Shown here in pieces: positions 9,509 through 18,808 of a stretch of 64,000 nt of DNA (position 1 is the stretch's first letter; every line of letters starts with the position of its first letter). The stretch is from NCBI GenBank assembly GCA_937944485.1, contig CALDYU010000003.1:246852-310851 (forward strand), read 5' to 3'. The notes beneath the pieces were generated by a model, which made no database searches, was not told the origin of the DNA, and was given only the letters and a program-made list of their open reading frames with translations. Origin of the DNA: an uncultured Flavobacteriaceae bacterium (lineage in GTDB: Bacteria > Bacteroidota > Bacteroidia > Flavobacteriales > Flavobacteriaceae). Both the position numbers and the translations under genes were made by a program.

Positions 9509-10039
9509 ATGAAAAAGCATATCAAGCAATTAATAGTACTTTTTATTCTATTATTAGGAGCATCTGAAATACAAGCGCAATATGGCTATGGTGGCGGGGG
9601 CTACGGGTACGGGGGCTATGGTGGCAGAGGTGGTTATGGATATGGAAGAGGCAGAAGTGCCATTCCTCAAGCTGGACCCACTCAAGCGAAAGCACCAGAA
9701 CCTAAAACCGCGGCTCAAATTGTTGATGCCGAAATGCCAGCAATCGTTGAAACCTTGGGACTTGATCCTTTTGAAGAGGCCATTTTGAGTACAACCTTAA
9801 AAAAATATGTGCAAGAACGTATTGAGTTACAAATTTTAAAACTTCCTGTGGACAAAATGAAGGAGGCTTATGAAAAGATTACAGAGCGACAAGATGCTGA
9901 GCTTAAAGCTAACCTGCCGCTCGAAAAATATGAAGCCTTTGTAAAGATGCAAAAAGAAGGTGTTGCTAAAATGCAAAAGGAGATGAAAAAGGAAGAAAAG
10001 CGTCAAAAGAAAAAAAAGAAAAAGAAATCGAAAGAATAA
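9509..10039 (+). CDS. secreted Gly/Tyr-rich protein with basic C-terminal tail
   Basis: Not a recognised family. The 176 aa protein has a signal peptide (residues 1-23, ending EIQAQ) and a low-complexity segment of Gly and Tyr (about residues 24-50, GYGGGGYGYGGYGGRG). A Pro/Ala linker and an alpha-helical domain (about 70-150, DAEMPAIVETLGLDPFEEAILSTTLKKYV) follow. The end is a very basic stretch rich in Lys and Glu. It lies one base upstream of the outer-membrane beta-barrel gene at 10041, so the two are certainly one transcript and probably work together at the outer membrane. A possible -7 box TACATTTG lies at 9418-9425. Confidence 0.7.
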   Translation: MKKHIKQLIVLFILLLGASEIQAQYGYGGGGYGYGGYGGRGGYGYGRGRSAIPQAGPTQAKAPEPKTAAQIVDAEMPAIVETLGLDPFEEAILSTTLKKYVQERIELQILKLPVDKMKEAYEKITERQDAELKANLPLEKYEAFVKMQKEGVAKMQKEMKKEEKRQKKKKKKKSKE

Positions 10040-10040
10040 T

Positions 10041-12485
10041 ATGAAAAAACTCCTCTTCCTAACAGCTTTCCTAGTCACATTTTTCAATTATGCTCAAAGA
10101 CCACAAAATGGAGGAGGGCAAAGACCAAGTCCGATTAAAATAACAGGAACGGTTTTAGACAATCAAACAGGTCAACCTCTAGAGTATGCAACTTTAGTCT
10201 TACAGAGTATTCGAAATCCAGAACGCCTGACTGGTGGAATTACTGATGAAAATGGTAAGTTCTCTGTAGAAACTTTTCCAGGCAGATATAATGTTCGCGT
10301 TGAATTTCTCACTTATGTTACTTACGAATTACCAGGACAAGTTTTTAGGACCTCAACGGACCTCGGAACCATCAAACTGTCTCCTGATGTAGAGCAGTTA
10401 GAAGGTGTTGAAGTAATCGCTGAAAAGACCACAGTTGAAATTCGTCTTGACAAGAAAATATACAATGTAGGTAAAGATTTAACGGTAAGTGGTGGCACTG
10501 TAAGTGATGTTCTAGATAACGTGCCCTCGGTTTCAGTAGATGTCGAAGGCAATGTACAACTAAGGGGCAATGACGATGTTCGCATTCTAATCGACGGAAA
10601 ACCATCAGCCATTACAGGATTAAATTCGACCGAAGCATTACAACAACTTCCTGCCGAATCGATAGAAAAAGTAGAAGTAATAACTTCCCCTTCGGCTCGC
10701 TATGATGCAGAAGGCTCAGGAGGTATCATAAACATTATCTTAAGGCGAAGTAAACTACAAGGGTTAAATGGAGCACTAACGGCTAACCTTGGAGACCCGG
10801 CACGTTATGGTCTAAATGGTAATTTAAACTACCGAACAGGAGCTGTGAACATATTTACTAATACGGGCTATAATTATCGAAAATCACCAGGCAATACTTT
10901 TAACGACACCAATTTCTTTGACCAGAATGGAGACTTCACAAATAGCTTGACAGAAATCGGAGAACGAGAACGAATTCGTAATGGTTTCAATGCCAACTTT
11001 GGTATAGAATGGTACGTAAACGAAACCTCTTCAATCACGCAGAGCATTTTTATAAGAAACTCTGATAACTCGAGCGAAACAACAAATAACTTCTCGCAAG
11101 AAGATATCAATTTGAATCGAACCAGCGGGTTTCGATTTGATGCCGAAACTGAAGATGATAAAACATTTCAGTATTCTTTTAACTATGACAAAAAATTTAA
11201 TGATTCAGGACACAAACTGACCTATGCTTTTCAGTACGAGACGAGTGATGAAGTGGAAGCCTCACTTATTCAACAAAATGGTTTTGATAGTGAGACTGTA
11301 AGAACGGTTGAAGATCAAAGACGGGTGTTTATGCAAGCCGATTATGTGCTCCCAATCGGAGAAAATCATCAATTTGAATTTGGATATCGCGGTGACTTCA
11401 ACCGACTAGAAACAGATTACGATGTGGCTTTTATTCAACCCACAATTGATGAACTAGGAATTACGAACCCAAGTAACGTTCTCGATTTTAAAGAGACCAT
11501 AAATGCCGTTTACACGCAATTTGGAAGTAAAATAGGCAAGTTTAATTACCTTGCTGGATTGAGGTATGAAGCAACTAGGCTCATAATCAATCAAATCGAA
11601 AGCAACGATTTCAACAGAAATAATTTCGACGGCTTTTTTCCTACATTAAATGTTAATTATGAGCTTACCGAAAAACAAAGTTTGTCTTTGGGGTACAACA
11701 GAAGACTTAGAAGACCGCGTTCCTTTTTTCTAAACCCTTTTCCTTCGAGATCTAGTCCCACCAATTTATTCCAAGGAAACCCTAAGTTGACACCTTCGTT
11801 TAGCAATCAAGTAGATTTCGGATATCTCAATCGATTTGAAAAAGTAACCTTGAACACCTCTATTTATTTCCAACGAGCGACTGATGTCATTACTTTTATA
11901 GTTGAAGATACTGGTGAAGATACTTTTTTTGATGGTCAGCAGGTAAGTATTTTAAGAAGAACACCCGTAAATTTAGCAAAGAATGATCGTTTAGGTTTTG
12001 AATTCACAACAAGTTACCGACCCAACCGTAAATGGAATATCAATGGGAACTTCAATATGTTCAACCTCATTACTCGGGGAGACTTCAATGGTCAGAATTT
12101 TGACGCAGAGAATTTGAGCTGGTTTGTACGTTTAAACAATAAAATAACACTATTCGAAAGTATCGACTGGCAAACCCGATTTTTTTATCGTGGGCCAAGA
12201 GAAACTGCGCAAACTAAAAGCAAAGGTATTGCCTCAGTTAGTCTGGCTTTTAGTAAAGATCTTTTTGATGAAAAAGCGTCCTTGGCACTAAACATTAGTG
12301 ATCTATTCAACAGTCGTAAGCGCATTAGTGAAACAGTGACACCATTCTTTGAAAATGACAACGAATCTCAGTTTAGAGTTCGATCTATTAATTTATCATT
12401 TACCTACCGTTTCAATCAAAAGAAAAAACGTGGAGGCGAAGGTCGCAGAGGAGGCGACGAAGGTGAATTTGAAGAGCAAGGGTAA
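10041..12485 (+). CDS. outer-membrane beta-barrel protein (TonB-receptor-like, CarboxypepD-reg + plug + barrel)
   Basis: Outer-membrane protein of 814 aa. Order of parts: signal peptide (1-18), a short Gly/Pro/Arg-rich linker, a carboxypeptidase-regulatory-like beta-sandwich (about 32-115, ITGTVLDNQTGQPLEYATLVL), a TonB plug domain (about 135-235, with VRILIDGKPSAITG and IEKVEVITSPSARYDAEGSGGIINIIL), and a beta-barrel of the OMP_b-brl_3 type. The last strand (INLSFTYRFN) is followed by about 20 extra residues rich in Lys, Gly, Arg and Glu, odd for a protein whose barrel normally ends at the final aromatic residue. It is translationally coupled to the Gly-rich gene before it and closed by a terminator at 12504-12537. 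The ligand is unknown. Confidence 0.88.
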   Translation: MKKLLFLTAFLVTFFNYAQRPQNGGGQRPSPIKITGTVLDNQTGQPLEYATLVLQSIRNPERLTGGITDENGKFSVETFPGRYNVRVEFLTYVTYELPGQVFRTSTDLGTIKLSPDVEQLEGVEVIAEKTTVEIRLDKKIYNVGKDLTVSGGTVSDVLDNVPSVSVDVEGNVQLRGNDDVRILIDGKPSAITGLNSTEALQQLPAESIEKVEVITSPSARYDAEGSGGIINIILRRSKLQGLNGALTANLGDPARYGLNGNLNYRTGAVNIFTNTGYNYRKSPGNTFNDTNFFDQNGDFTNSLTEIGERERIRNGFNANFGIEWYVNETSSITQSIFIRNSDNSSETTNNFSQEDINLNRTSGFRFDAETEDDKTFQYSFNYDKKFNDSGHKLTYAFQYETSDEVEASLIQQNGFDSETVRTVEDQRRVFMQADYVLPIGENHQFEFGYRGDFNRLETDYDVAFIQPTIDELGITNPSNVLDFKETINAVYTQFGSKIGKFNYLAGLRYEATRLIINQIESNDFNRNNFDGFFPTLNVNYELTEKQSLSLGYNRRLRRPRSFFLNPFPSRSSPTNLFQGNPKLTPSFSNQVDFGYLNRFEKVTLNTSIYFQRATDVITFIVEDTGEDTFFDGQQVSILRRTPVNLAKNDRLGFEFTTSYRPNRKWNINGNFNMFNLITRGDFNGQNFDAENLSWFVRLNNKITLFESIDWQTRFFYRGPRETAQTKSKGIASVSLAFSKDLFDEKASLALNISDLFNSRKRISETVTPFFENDNESQFRVRSINLSFTYRFNQKKKRGGEGRRGGDEGEFEEQG

Positions 12486-12503
12486 TCGTGATTACTGAAA
12501 ATT

Positions 12504-12537
12504 AAAAAGCCGTTTGATAAAACAAACGGCTTTTTAA
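12504..12537. terminator. bidirectional intrinsic terminator
   Basis: Stem AAAAAGCCGTTTG/CAAACGGCTTTTT with a 6-base loop, between the convergent barrel-protein gene and the small membrane-protein gene. Confidence 0.92.
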
Positions 12538-12540
12538 TTT

Positions 12541-12714
12541 TTATGCATTTCGAGCAGCTTTTTTCTTAGCTCGTTTTTCTTTCAATAATTCTCTAATATT
12601 TCCAAATAACCAATAAGGTACTACAAAGGTTAATAAGAATATCATCAGCCAAAACCCAATAGTAAGTATGGTTAAAAATGCTAAAAAACCTAAATATTGA
12701 TCGAATTCAAACAT
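12541..12714 (-). CDS. small membrane protein
   Basis: Hypothetical protein of 57 aa. The chosen start at 12714 gives MFEFDQYLGFLAFLTILTIG, which enters directly into one long or two short membrane segments (about residues 8-40). A strongly basic tail follows (LLKEKRAKKKAARNA), probably on the cytoplasmic side. A longer reading from 12804 adds 30 residues of poor composition that run into the fumC promoter, so the shorter form is preferred. The function is unknown. Confidence 0.6.
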   Translation of the reverse strand: MFEFDQYLGFLAFLTILTIGFWLMIFLLTFVVPYWLFGNIRELLKEKRAKKKAARNA

Positions 12715-12827
12715 GTATCTAACTTTTGTTAGTACAAAGATACTTTGAAAACAATAAATACTGCAAGTCAAATTCGAAAAAATCTCGAATTCTTGTGTTT
12801 GCAAAAGGAAATAATATTACAAACAGC

Positions 12828-12835
12828 TAACTTTG
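12828..12835 (+). promoter_or_regulatory. -7 box TAACTTTG upstream of fumC
   Basis: TAACTTTG fits TAnnTTTG and lies 24 bases before the preferred fumC start at 12860. It overlaps the alternative upstream start at 12833, which argues against that start. Confidence 0.5.
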
Positions 12836-12859
12836 TTATTATTGATAAATGGTCAACAT

Positions 12860-14257
12860 ATGAGTTTCAGAATAGAAAAAGATACCATGGGTGAAGTAAA
12901 GGTGCCCGCTGATAAATATTGGGGAGCGCAAACGGAACGCTCTAGAAACAATTTTAAAATAGGACCTTCAGCGTCAATGCCATTAGATGTGATCTATGGC
13001 TTTGCTTATTTAAAAAAAGCTGCTGCTTATACGAACTGTGAATTAGGGGTTTTACCTGTAGATAAACGAGATCTCATAGCATCAGTATGTGAAGAGATAT
13101 TGGAAGGAAAGTTCGACGATCAGTTTCCGTTAGTCATTTGGCAAACTGGCTCTGGCACTCAAAGTAACATGAATGTCAATGAAGTTATAGCGAATCGAGC
13201 CCATGAACTAGCGGGAAAAGTTATTGGTGAAGGTGAAAAAACAATACAACCCAATGATGATGTAAATAAATCGCAATCTTCAAATGATACATTCCCAACT
13301 GGGATGCATATTGCTGCTTATAAAAAAATTGTCGAAATCACCATACCAGGAGTCACACAACTACGCAATACCCTGCAAAAAAAATCGAGAGAATTTAACG
13401 ATGTTGTTAAAATAGGCAGAACACATTTAATGGATGCCACTCCCCTAACTTTAGGACAAGAATTTTCGGGCTATGTTTCGCAATTAGATCATGGACTCAA
13501 AGCCTTAGAAAACACCTTAGATCATTTGAGTGAATTGGCATTAGGTGGCACTGCTGTAGGCACTGGATTAAACACCCCAAAAGGCTATGACCTACTAGTT
13601 GCAAAGTATATAGCTGAATTTACAGGTCTCCCTTTTAAAACTGCCACTAACAAATTTGAAGCATTAGCTGCGCACGATGCGATCGTTGAAACACATGGTG
13701 CTTTGAAACAACTAGCCGTTTCGTTGAACAAAATTGCGAATGATATTCGCATGATGGCCTCGGGGCCTCGTTCTGGTATTGGGGAAATTTTGATTCCTGC
13801 TAACGAACCGGGAAGTTCTATCATGCCAGGAAAGGTTAATCCAACGCAATGCGAAGCCTTAACAATGGTTTGTGCTCAGGTGATGGGTAATGATGTCGCG
13901 ATAAGTGTTGGTGGCACACAAGGGCACTATGAACTTAATGTTTTTAAACCAATGATGGCAGCTAATATTTTACAATCTGCCGAGTTAATAGGTGATGCTT
14001 GTGTCAGTTTCGATCTAAACTGCGCTACTGGCATTGAACCCAATCACGAAGTCATCAAAGAACTTTTAAACAATTCTTTGATGTTGGTGACTGCTTTAAA
14101 TACCAAAATAGGCTATTATAAAGCCGCGGAGATTGCCAATACAGCTCACAAAAATGGAACTACATTAAAAACAGAAGCAATTCGTTTAGGCTATGTAACT
14201 GAAAAGGAGTATGACGTCTGGGTGAGGCCTGAAAATATGGTTGGCGGTTTAAAGTAA
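12860..14257 (+). CDS. fumC: class II fumarate hydratase
   Basis: Iron-independent fumarase of the TCA cycle, interconverting fumarate and (S)-malate in the cytoplasm as a tetramer. From ATG 12860 the protein is 465 aa, like typical FumC, beginning [28 protein letters not shown]. The fumarase/aspartase signature [11 protein letters not shown] is at about residues 317-327. The other active-site segments [30 protein letters not shown] and [16 protein letters not shown] are intact. A start at 12833 would add nine residues but overlaps the promoter. The gene is monocistronic and ends at a perfect terminator. Confidence 0.96.
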   Translation: MSFRIEKDTMGEVKVPADKYWGAQTERSRNNFKIGPSASMPLDVIYGFAYLKKAAAYTNCELGVLPVDKRDLIASVCEEILEGKFDDQFPLVIWQTGSGTQSNMNVNEVIANRAHELAGKVIGEGEKTIQPNDDVNKSQSSNDTFPTGMHIAAYKKIVEITIPGVTQLRNTLQKKSREFNDVVKIGRTHLMDATPLTLGQEFSGYVSQLDHGLKALENTLDHLSELALGGTAVGTGLNTPKGYDLLVAKYIAEFTGLPFKTATNKFEALAAHDAIVETHGALKQLAVSLNKIANDIRMMASGPRSGIGEILIPANEPGSSIMPGKVNPTQCEALTMVCAQVMGNDVAISVGGTQGHYELNVFKPMMAANILQSAELIGDACVSFDLNCATGIEPNHEVIKELLNNSLMLVTALNTKIGYYKAAEIANTAHKNGTTLKTEAIRLGYVTEKEYDVWVRPENMVGGLK

Positions 14258-14284
14258 TATCTAATGCTTTAAATTATACTAAAT

Positions 14285-14318
14285 AAAAAGGGTTCGTATT
14301 TAAATACGAACCCTTTTT
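14285..14318. terminator. bidirectional intrinsic terminator
   Basis: Near-perfect palindrome AAAAAGGGTTCGTATTT/AAATACGAACCCTTTTT with A- and T-runs, serving convergent fumC and the coiled-coil gene at 14340. Confidence 0.93.
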
Positions 14319-14339
14319 ATTGTTTAGAAATATTCTTAA

Positions 14340-15227
14340 TTACTTCAGCACAAACTCAGAGGTACCTAATAACCTGAGTCCATCATCATAAACATTCACC
14401 ATATAATTTCCTTTTTGAAAATCACCGGCTGGCTTATTAATGTAATCACATACATCAAGGTTCTTATTTTCGTAGTAGAAGTTTGTTCCTTTGCTATATG
14501 TTACAGAAGAACCTGAATCATTGGTTTTAGAGAAACTATCTCCTAAAACATTTCCTTGCGGGTCTAAAACTTCTAAATAAAATTCTCGATCTCCAGCTTG
14601 AGCAATCGTATTCTTGGCTACAGAAAAACAAATTTTAAATTTATCTGTTGACTTTGCTCTTTTTGTTGAAACTAATTTACCACTATTACGCTCTTTTACA
14701 GCATCAACATTGAATTGCGTAATACCTAGGGCTGAACCTCTAGCTACGACATCAGCTAAATTAATATTCTGAACCACTAGTGAATCGTTGTAAACCGTTT
14801 GTTTTTCTAATTCAACAAAAGTAGAATCACGTTGCATCGCTATTAAAGTATTTGATGTTCTTAAAGAATCAACTTGCTTTAATAACTGCTCTCTTTCTTT
14901 TTTCAAAACACTAACTTGTCTTCTATATCTAGATAAAGACGCAATATCAGCTTTCATGCTCTTAACAGAGTCAAGGTATTTTGCAATATTATCTCTAGCT
15001 GTTACCAATTCTTCATTAGTGGCGTTACTTTCTAAGATAGCCTTATCATATTCTGATTTTAAACTCGTTAAATCAGCTTCTACTAATTCTTTTTCATTAG
15101 TTAATACAGCTTCTGTCTTCTTTTTATCTTGATAAAGACTAACTGTGTAAATGATAACACCTAGTAGTACAACACCCAATAAACCGGCTAATACTTTTAA
15201 TCCGTTGTTATTTTTTGTTTCAGTCAT
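14340..15227 (-). CDS. membrane-anchored coiled-coil protein
   Basis: Protein of 295 aa without a firmly recognised family. A single N-terminal membrane helix (about residues 11-30, LAGLLGVVLLGVIIYTVSLY) is followed by a long coiled coil (about 35-165, TNEKELVEADLTSLKSEYDKAILE to LEKQTVYNDSLVVQ). A C-terminal beta-rich domain comes last (about 175-295, KFKICFSVAKNTIAQAGDREFYLEVLDPQGNVLGD). The topology suggests a periplasmic rod tipped with a beta-sandwich domain. Similar flavobacterial proteins are often misnamed as chromosome-partitioning proteins; nothing here supports that role. It is followed by its own terminator at 14285-14318. Confidence 0.72.
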   Translation of the reverse strand: MTETKNNNGLKVLAGLLGVVLLGVIIYTVSLYQDKKKTEAVLTNEKELVEADLTSLKSEYDKAILESNATNEELVTARDNIAKYLDSVKSMKADIASLSRYRRQVSVLKKEREQLLKQVDSLRTSNTLIAMQRDSTFVELEKQTVYNDSLVVQNINLADVVARGSALGITQFNVDAVKERNSGKLVSTKRAKSTDKFKICFSVAKNTIAQAGDREFYLEVLDPQGNVLGDSFSKTNDSGSSVTYSKGTNFYYENKNLDVCDYINKPAGDFQKGNYMVNVYDDGLRLLGTSEFVLK

Positions 15228-15392
15228 AATGTAAAAAATTAAATTCCCTAAATTTTAAAAGTGTAATTGTTTGATTATTTCAATGCTATATACGCAGCGG
15301 TTTTCTATTTAGACTTTTTAGAAGAAAAAAATAAACTGAATAAGATCCTAAACCGTTGAAAGTCTTAAATTTATCGGTGAACTACAATCCTA

Positions 15393-15869
15393 ATGCAAGT
15401 TATGTCTCTTAAGGTTATACCATTTAAATCAGAACATGCCAACGCCTTTAAAGCACTTAATATCGCGTGGTTGGAAAAATATTTCGTGGTAGAACCTAAA
15501 GATGAAATACTTCTGGGAGACTGTGAAAATGCTATTATTGCTGTTGGCGGCTATATTTTTATGGGGGAATACGACAATGAAATTGTAGCTTGTTTTTCAT
15601 TAATTCCGTATCAAGAACACTACTATGAATTAGGTAAAATGGCTGTTGACCCCAAATATCAAGGCTTGAAAATTGGCCAACAACTACTAAGTTTCGCAAT
15701 AGCATTTGCTAAAAAGAAAGGCTGGCATGGCATCGTGCTATATTCTAGCACAAAATTACCTACAGCATTGCATGTTTATCGTAAGTACGGATTTAAAGAG
15801 GTGACGCTCGAAAAGGATTTACCTTATATTCGAAGTGATATTAAAATGGAGTTGAACCTAGTTGATTAA
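15393..15869 (+). CDS. GNAT family N-acetyltransferase
   Basis: Acetyl-CoA-dependent acetyltransferase of 158 aa; the acceptor is unknown. The GNAT core is visible: LGKMAVDPKYQGLKIGQQLLSFAIAFAKKKGW (motif A, with the Q/R-x-x-G-x-G/A loop as QGLKIG) and LPTALHVYRKYGFKEV (motif B). Two in-frame starts, at 15393 and 15402, are possible; the later one (MSLKVIPF) is also reasonable. It precedes a beta-lactamase-fold lipoprotein by 33 bases and may share its transcript. Confidence 0.83.
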   Translation: MQVMSLKVIPFKSEHANAFKALNIAWLEKYFVVEPKDEILLGDCENAIIAVGGYIFMGEYDNEIVACFSLIPYQEHYYELGKMAVDPKYQGLKIGQQLLSFAIAFAKKKGWHGIVLYSSTKLPTALHVYRKYGFKEVTLEKDLPYIRSDIKMELNLVD

Positions 15870-15902
15870 TAATCAACTAAATGAAAACATATACATAAAC
15901 AA

Positions 15903-16694
15903 ATGAAAACAATAGCAAAACTACTCTTAGGATGCCTACTTTTTACGGCATGTAAAGAGAAACAATACGCCAAACCTATAGATTTTAAAATAGAAGACGG
16001 CACCACTCTAGTTAAGAACAATTCTGAAATAAAGATCATTCCGATTGAACATGCTACTGCTGTGTTAGAATGGGGCGAAATCACCATTTATATTGATCCG
16101 GTAGGAGGTGCCGAAGCATTTGCCAATCAAAGACAACCAGATTTAATTCTTATTACAGATATTCATGGTGACCACTTTAGTCTAGAAACACTCGAAGCTT
16201 TAAACACAGCTAAAGCAAAAATTATTGTTCCGCAAGTTGTTGCAGATAAAATACCTGAAAATTTTATACCAATTCTTGATGTCTTAGCCAATGGAGACAC
16301 CAAAGAACGTTCGGGAATACATATAGAGGCAATACCCATGTATAATCTGAGAAAAGAAGCATTAAAATTTCATACGAAGGGCCGAGGCAATGGGTACATA
16401 CTCAACATCGCAGGACAACGACTATATTTTTCTGGTGATACCGAAGATATACCAGAAATGCGAGCACTTCGAAATATAGACAAAGCCTTTATCTGCATGA
16501 ATTTACCGTATACAATGACTCCCGAAAGTGCTGCAGCAGCTGTTTTAGAATTTAAGCCTAAACAAGTATATCCTTATCACTATAGAGGAAGACCCGACAT
16601 TAGTGACATTAATCAGTTTAAAAAACTAGTTCAAGAGAAAAATAAAAAAATCGAAGTCATACAACTCGATTGGTATCCTAATGAAAGTTATTAA
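15903..16694 (+). CDS. MBL-fold metal-dependent hydrolase, lipoprotein
   Basis: Metallo-beta-lactamase-fold hydrolase of 263 aa tethered to the envelope. The signal ends in a lipobox (LLGCLLFTAC, Cys about residue 17). The fold resembles UlaG-like or N-acyl-phosphatidylethanolamine phospholipase-like members: IEHATAVLEWGEITIYIDPVGG, the metal motif DIHGDHF (in place of the usual HxHxDH) and the later YFSGDTEDIPEM and YPYHYRG. The first position of the metal motif is Asp rather than His, a variation found in this subgroup. The substrate is unknown. Confidence 0.82.
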   Translation: MKTIAKLLLGCLLFTACKEKQYAKPIDFKIEDGTTLVKNNSEIKIIPIEHATAVLEWGEITIYIDPVGGAEAFANQRQPDLILITDIHGDHFSLETLEALNTAKAKIIVPQVVADKIPENFIPILDVLANGDTKERSGIHIEAIPMYNLRKEALKFHTKGRGNGYILNIAGQRLYFSGDTEDIPEMRALRNIDKAFICMNLPYTMTPESAAAAVLEFKPKQVYPYHYRGRPDISDINQFKKLVQEKNKKIEVIQLDWYPNESY

Positions 16695-16779
16695 TAGCTA
16701 GGCTCGCGTCTATTTACTGAACTGGAGTATCAATAATAAACTATACTCGAAATGAATTGCACCCAGTCTTTAAAAAGCT

Positions 16780-18471
16780 TCAACGTATTAACTTCTTATA
16801 CTTAATACGTTTAGGAATCAAATCTCCTCCCAAACGTTTTTTCTTGTTCTCTTCGTAATCGGAGAAAGACCCCTCGAAGAAATAGACTTGCGAATCTCCT
16901 TCAAAAGCTAATATATGTGTACAAATGCGGTCTAAGAACCAGCGATCGTGAGATATAACTACTGCGCAACCCGCAAAATTTTCTAGTCCTTCTTCTAATG
17001 CCCTTAATGTATTGACATCTAAATCATTGGTTGGCTCATCTAAAAGTAAAACATTGCCTTCTTCTTTTAAGGTCATTGCCAAATGTAGCCGGTTACGTTC
17101 TCCACCAGAAAGCATATTTACTTTCTTATTTTGTTCACTTCCAGAAAAATTAAAACGGCTTAAATATGCTCTAGAATTTACCTGTCGACCACCCATCATA
17201 ACAAGTTCTTGCTCATCACTAAAATTTTGCCAAATCGTTTTATCAGCATCTATATTTGAATGACTTTGATCTACATAAGCAATTTTAGCGGTCTCCCCTA
17301 CTTCGAATTCCCCTTTGTCAGGGGTTTCCTCTCCCATTATCATTCTAAAAATTGTTGTTTTACCAGCACCATTAGGGCCGATAACACCAACAATACCCGC
17401 TTGTGGTAAAGTAAAATTCAAATTCTCATAGAGTAATTTGTCGTCATAACCTTTATTTACTCCTTTTGCTTCAATAACCTTCGTACCCAATCGCGGTCCG
17501 TTGGGTATATAAATTTCCAACTTCTCATCTAACTGCTTTTGGTCTTGCGACATCAATTTGTCATAGTTCTTCAAACGCGCTTTTTGTTTGGTTTGTCGAC
17601 CTTTAGCTCCTTGACGCACCCATTCTAATTCACGTTCTAAAGTTTTTTGACGTTTTGATGCAGTTTTACTTTCTTGAGCCAATCGTTTTGATTTCTGATC
17701 TAACCAACTCGAATAATTTCCTTTCCAAGGAATGCCTTCACCACGATCTAATTCCAGAATCCAACCTGCTACATTGTCTAAGAAATATCTGTCGTGGGTA
17801 ACAGCAATCACCGTACCCTTATATTGCGCCAAATGATGTTCTAACCAATGCACAGACTCTGCATCTAAATGGTTGGTTGGTTCGTCGAGTAATAGTATTT
17901 CTGGTTCTTGCAAAAGCAGTCGGCACAGGGCAACACGTCTTCGTTCTCCACCAGACAATACCCCTATTTTCTTATCAGAATCAGGTGTGCGAAGTGCATC
18001 CATGGCAATCTCAAGCTTGGTATCTAACTCCCATGCATTAGAAGCATCAATTTGGTCTTGTAATATAGCCTGCTTATCCATCAGCTTCTGCATCTTATCA
18101 GCATCTTCGTATACCTCTGGTAGCGCAAACATATCGTTAATCTTGTTATACTCATCAAGTATTGCGACAGTCTCTGAAACCCCCTCTTTTACTATTTCAA
18201 GAACCGTTTTATTTTCGTCTAACTGTGGCTCTTGCTCTAAGTATCCAACCTTGTATCCCGGTGAGAAAACAACATCTCCCTGGTAGTTTTTATCAACTCC
18301 TGCAATTATCTTTAACAAGGTAGATTTACCCGATCCGTTGAGACCAAGAATACCAATTTTAGCACCGTAAAAGAAACTAAGGTATATATTCTTTAATACA
18401 GGGGTATTGGCCGTTTTAAAAGTTTTTGTCACCCCAGACATTGAAAAAATGACCTTTTTATCGTCAGACAT
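16780..18471 (-). CDS. ettA: energy-dependent translational throttle protein EttA (ABC-F)
   Basis: ABC-F ATPase of 563 aa that binds the ribosomal E site and gates entry into elongation according to ATP/ADP. It has two ATP-binding cassettes: Walker A GLNGSGKSTLL and signature LSGGERRRVAL with Walker B ILLLDEPTNHLD in the first, GPNGAGKTTIF, LSGGERNRLHL and VLLLDEPTNDLD in the second. Between them is the linker region (QKSKRLAQESKTASKRQKTLERELEWVRQ) characteristic of EttA. There are no membrane segments. The start at 18471 gives MSDDKKVIFSMSGVTKTF. The small membrane protein at 18522 lies directly upstream. Confidence 0.94.
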   Translation of the reverse strand: MSDDKKVIFSMSGVTKTFKTANTPVLKNIYLSFFYGAKIGILGLNGSGKSTLLKIIAGVDKNYQGDVVFSPGYKVGYLEQEPQLDENKTVLEIVKEGVSETVAILDEYNKINDMFALPEVYEDADKMQKLMDKQAILQDQIDASNAWELDTKLEIAMDALRTPDSDKKIGVLSGGERRRVALCRLLLQEPEILLLDEPTNHLDAESVHWLEHHLAQYKGTVIAVTHDRYFLDNVAGWILELDRGEGIPWKGNYSSWLDQKSKRLAQESKTASKRQKTLERELEWVRQGAKGRQTKQKARLKNYDKLMSQDQKQLDEKLEIYIPNGPRLGTKVIEAKGVNKGYDDKLLYENLNFTLPQAGIVGVIGPNGAGKTTIFRMIMGEETPDKGEFEVGETAKIAYVDQSHSNIDADKTIWQNFSDEQELVMMGGRQVNSRAYLSRFNFSGSEQNKKVNMLSGGERNRLHLAMTLKEEGNVLLLDEPTNDLDVNTLRALEEGLENFAGCAVVISHDRWFLDRICTHILAFEGDSQVYFFEGSFSDYEENKKKRLGGDLIPKRIKYKKLIR

Positions 18472-18521
18472 TTATAGATTTATTTTTGAATTTGAAAATT
18501 GTATTTGAACTTGAGTCTTTT

Positions 18522-18704
18522 TTAAACTCTTCCTTTAAGGGCATTAAAAACCCAGGCAATGGCGAAGAAACCGATTCCTACAGAAGCAAAGCCCCATCCC
18601 GCAACATCGTCATATCGAAAAGCACCGAGTGCAATAAGTGCGCAACCTACTATTATCATTATAAAGGTCGCCCAAGCAAGTACCGTATTTTTATTCATTC
18701 CCAT
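18522..18704 (-). CDS. CAL67264-type small membrane protein
   Basis: A 60 aa protein with two membrane helices (about residues 9-28, AWATFIMIIVGCALIALGAF, and 34-54, GWGFASVGIGFFAIAWVF) separated by RYDD. It matches the small flavobacterial family named after CAL67264 in size and pattern. The function is unknown. It lies 50 bases upstream of ettA on the same strand and could be the first gene of a two-gene transcript. The opposite-strand reading in the same place has no such structure. Confidence 0.75.
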   Translation of the reverse strand: MGMNKNTVLAWATFIMIIVGCALIALGAFRYDDVAGWGFASVGIGFFAIAWVFNALKGRV

Positions 18705-18808
18705 CGTATTTATTTTGGTTGGTTCGTTTGTCCGTACTACGGACTGGTTTGTAGCAATTTCAAATATCGTAAAAATCTAAGAATTTAGTAGAGTCGTACC
18801 ATACTTTA

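Noticed and set aside
18486..18788. Plus-strand open frames over the small membrane-protein gene
   Set aside because: They have no recognisable structure, while the minus strand encodes a clean two-helix CAL67264-type protein.
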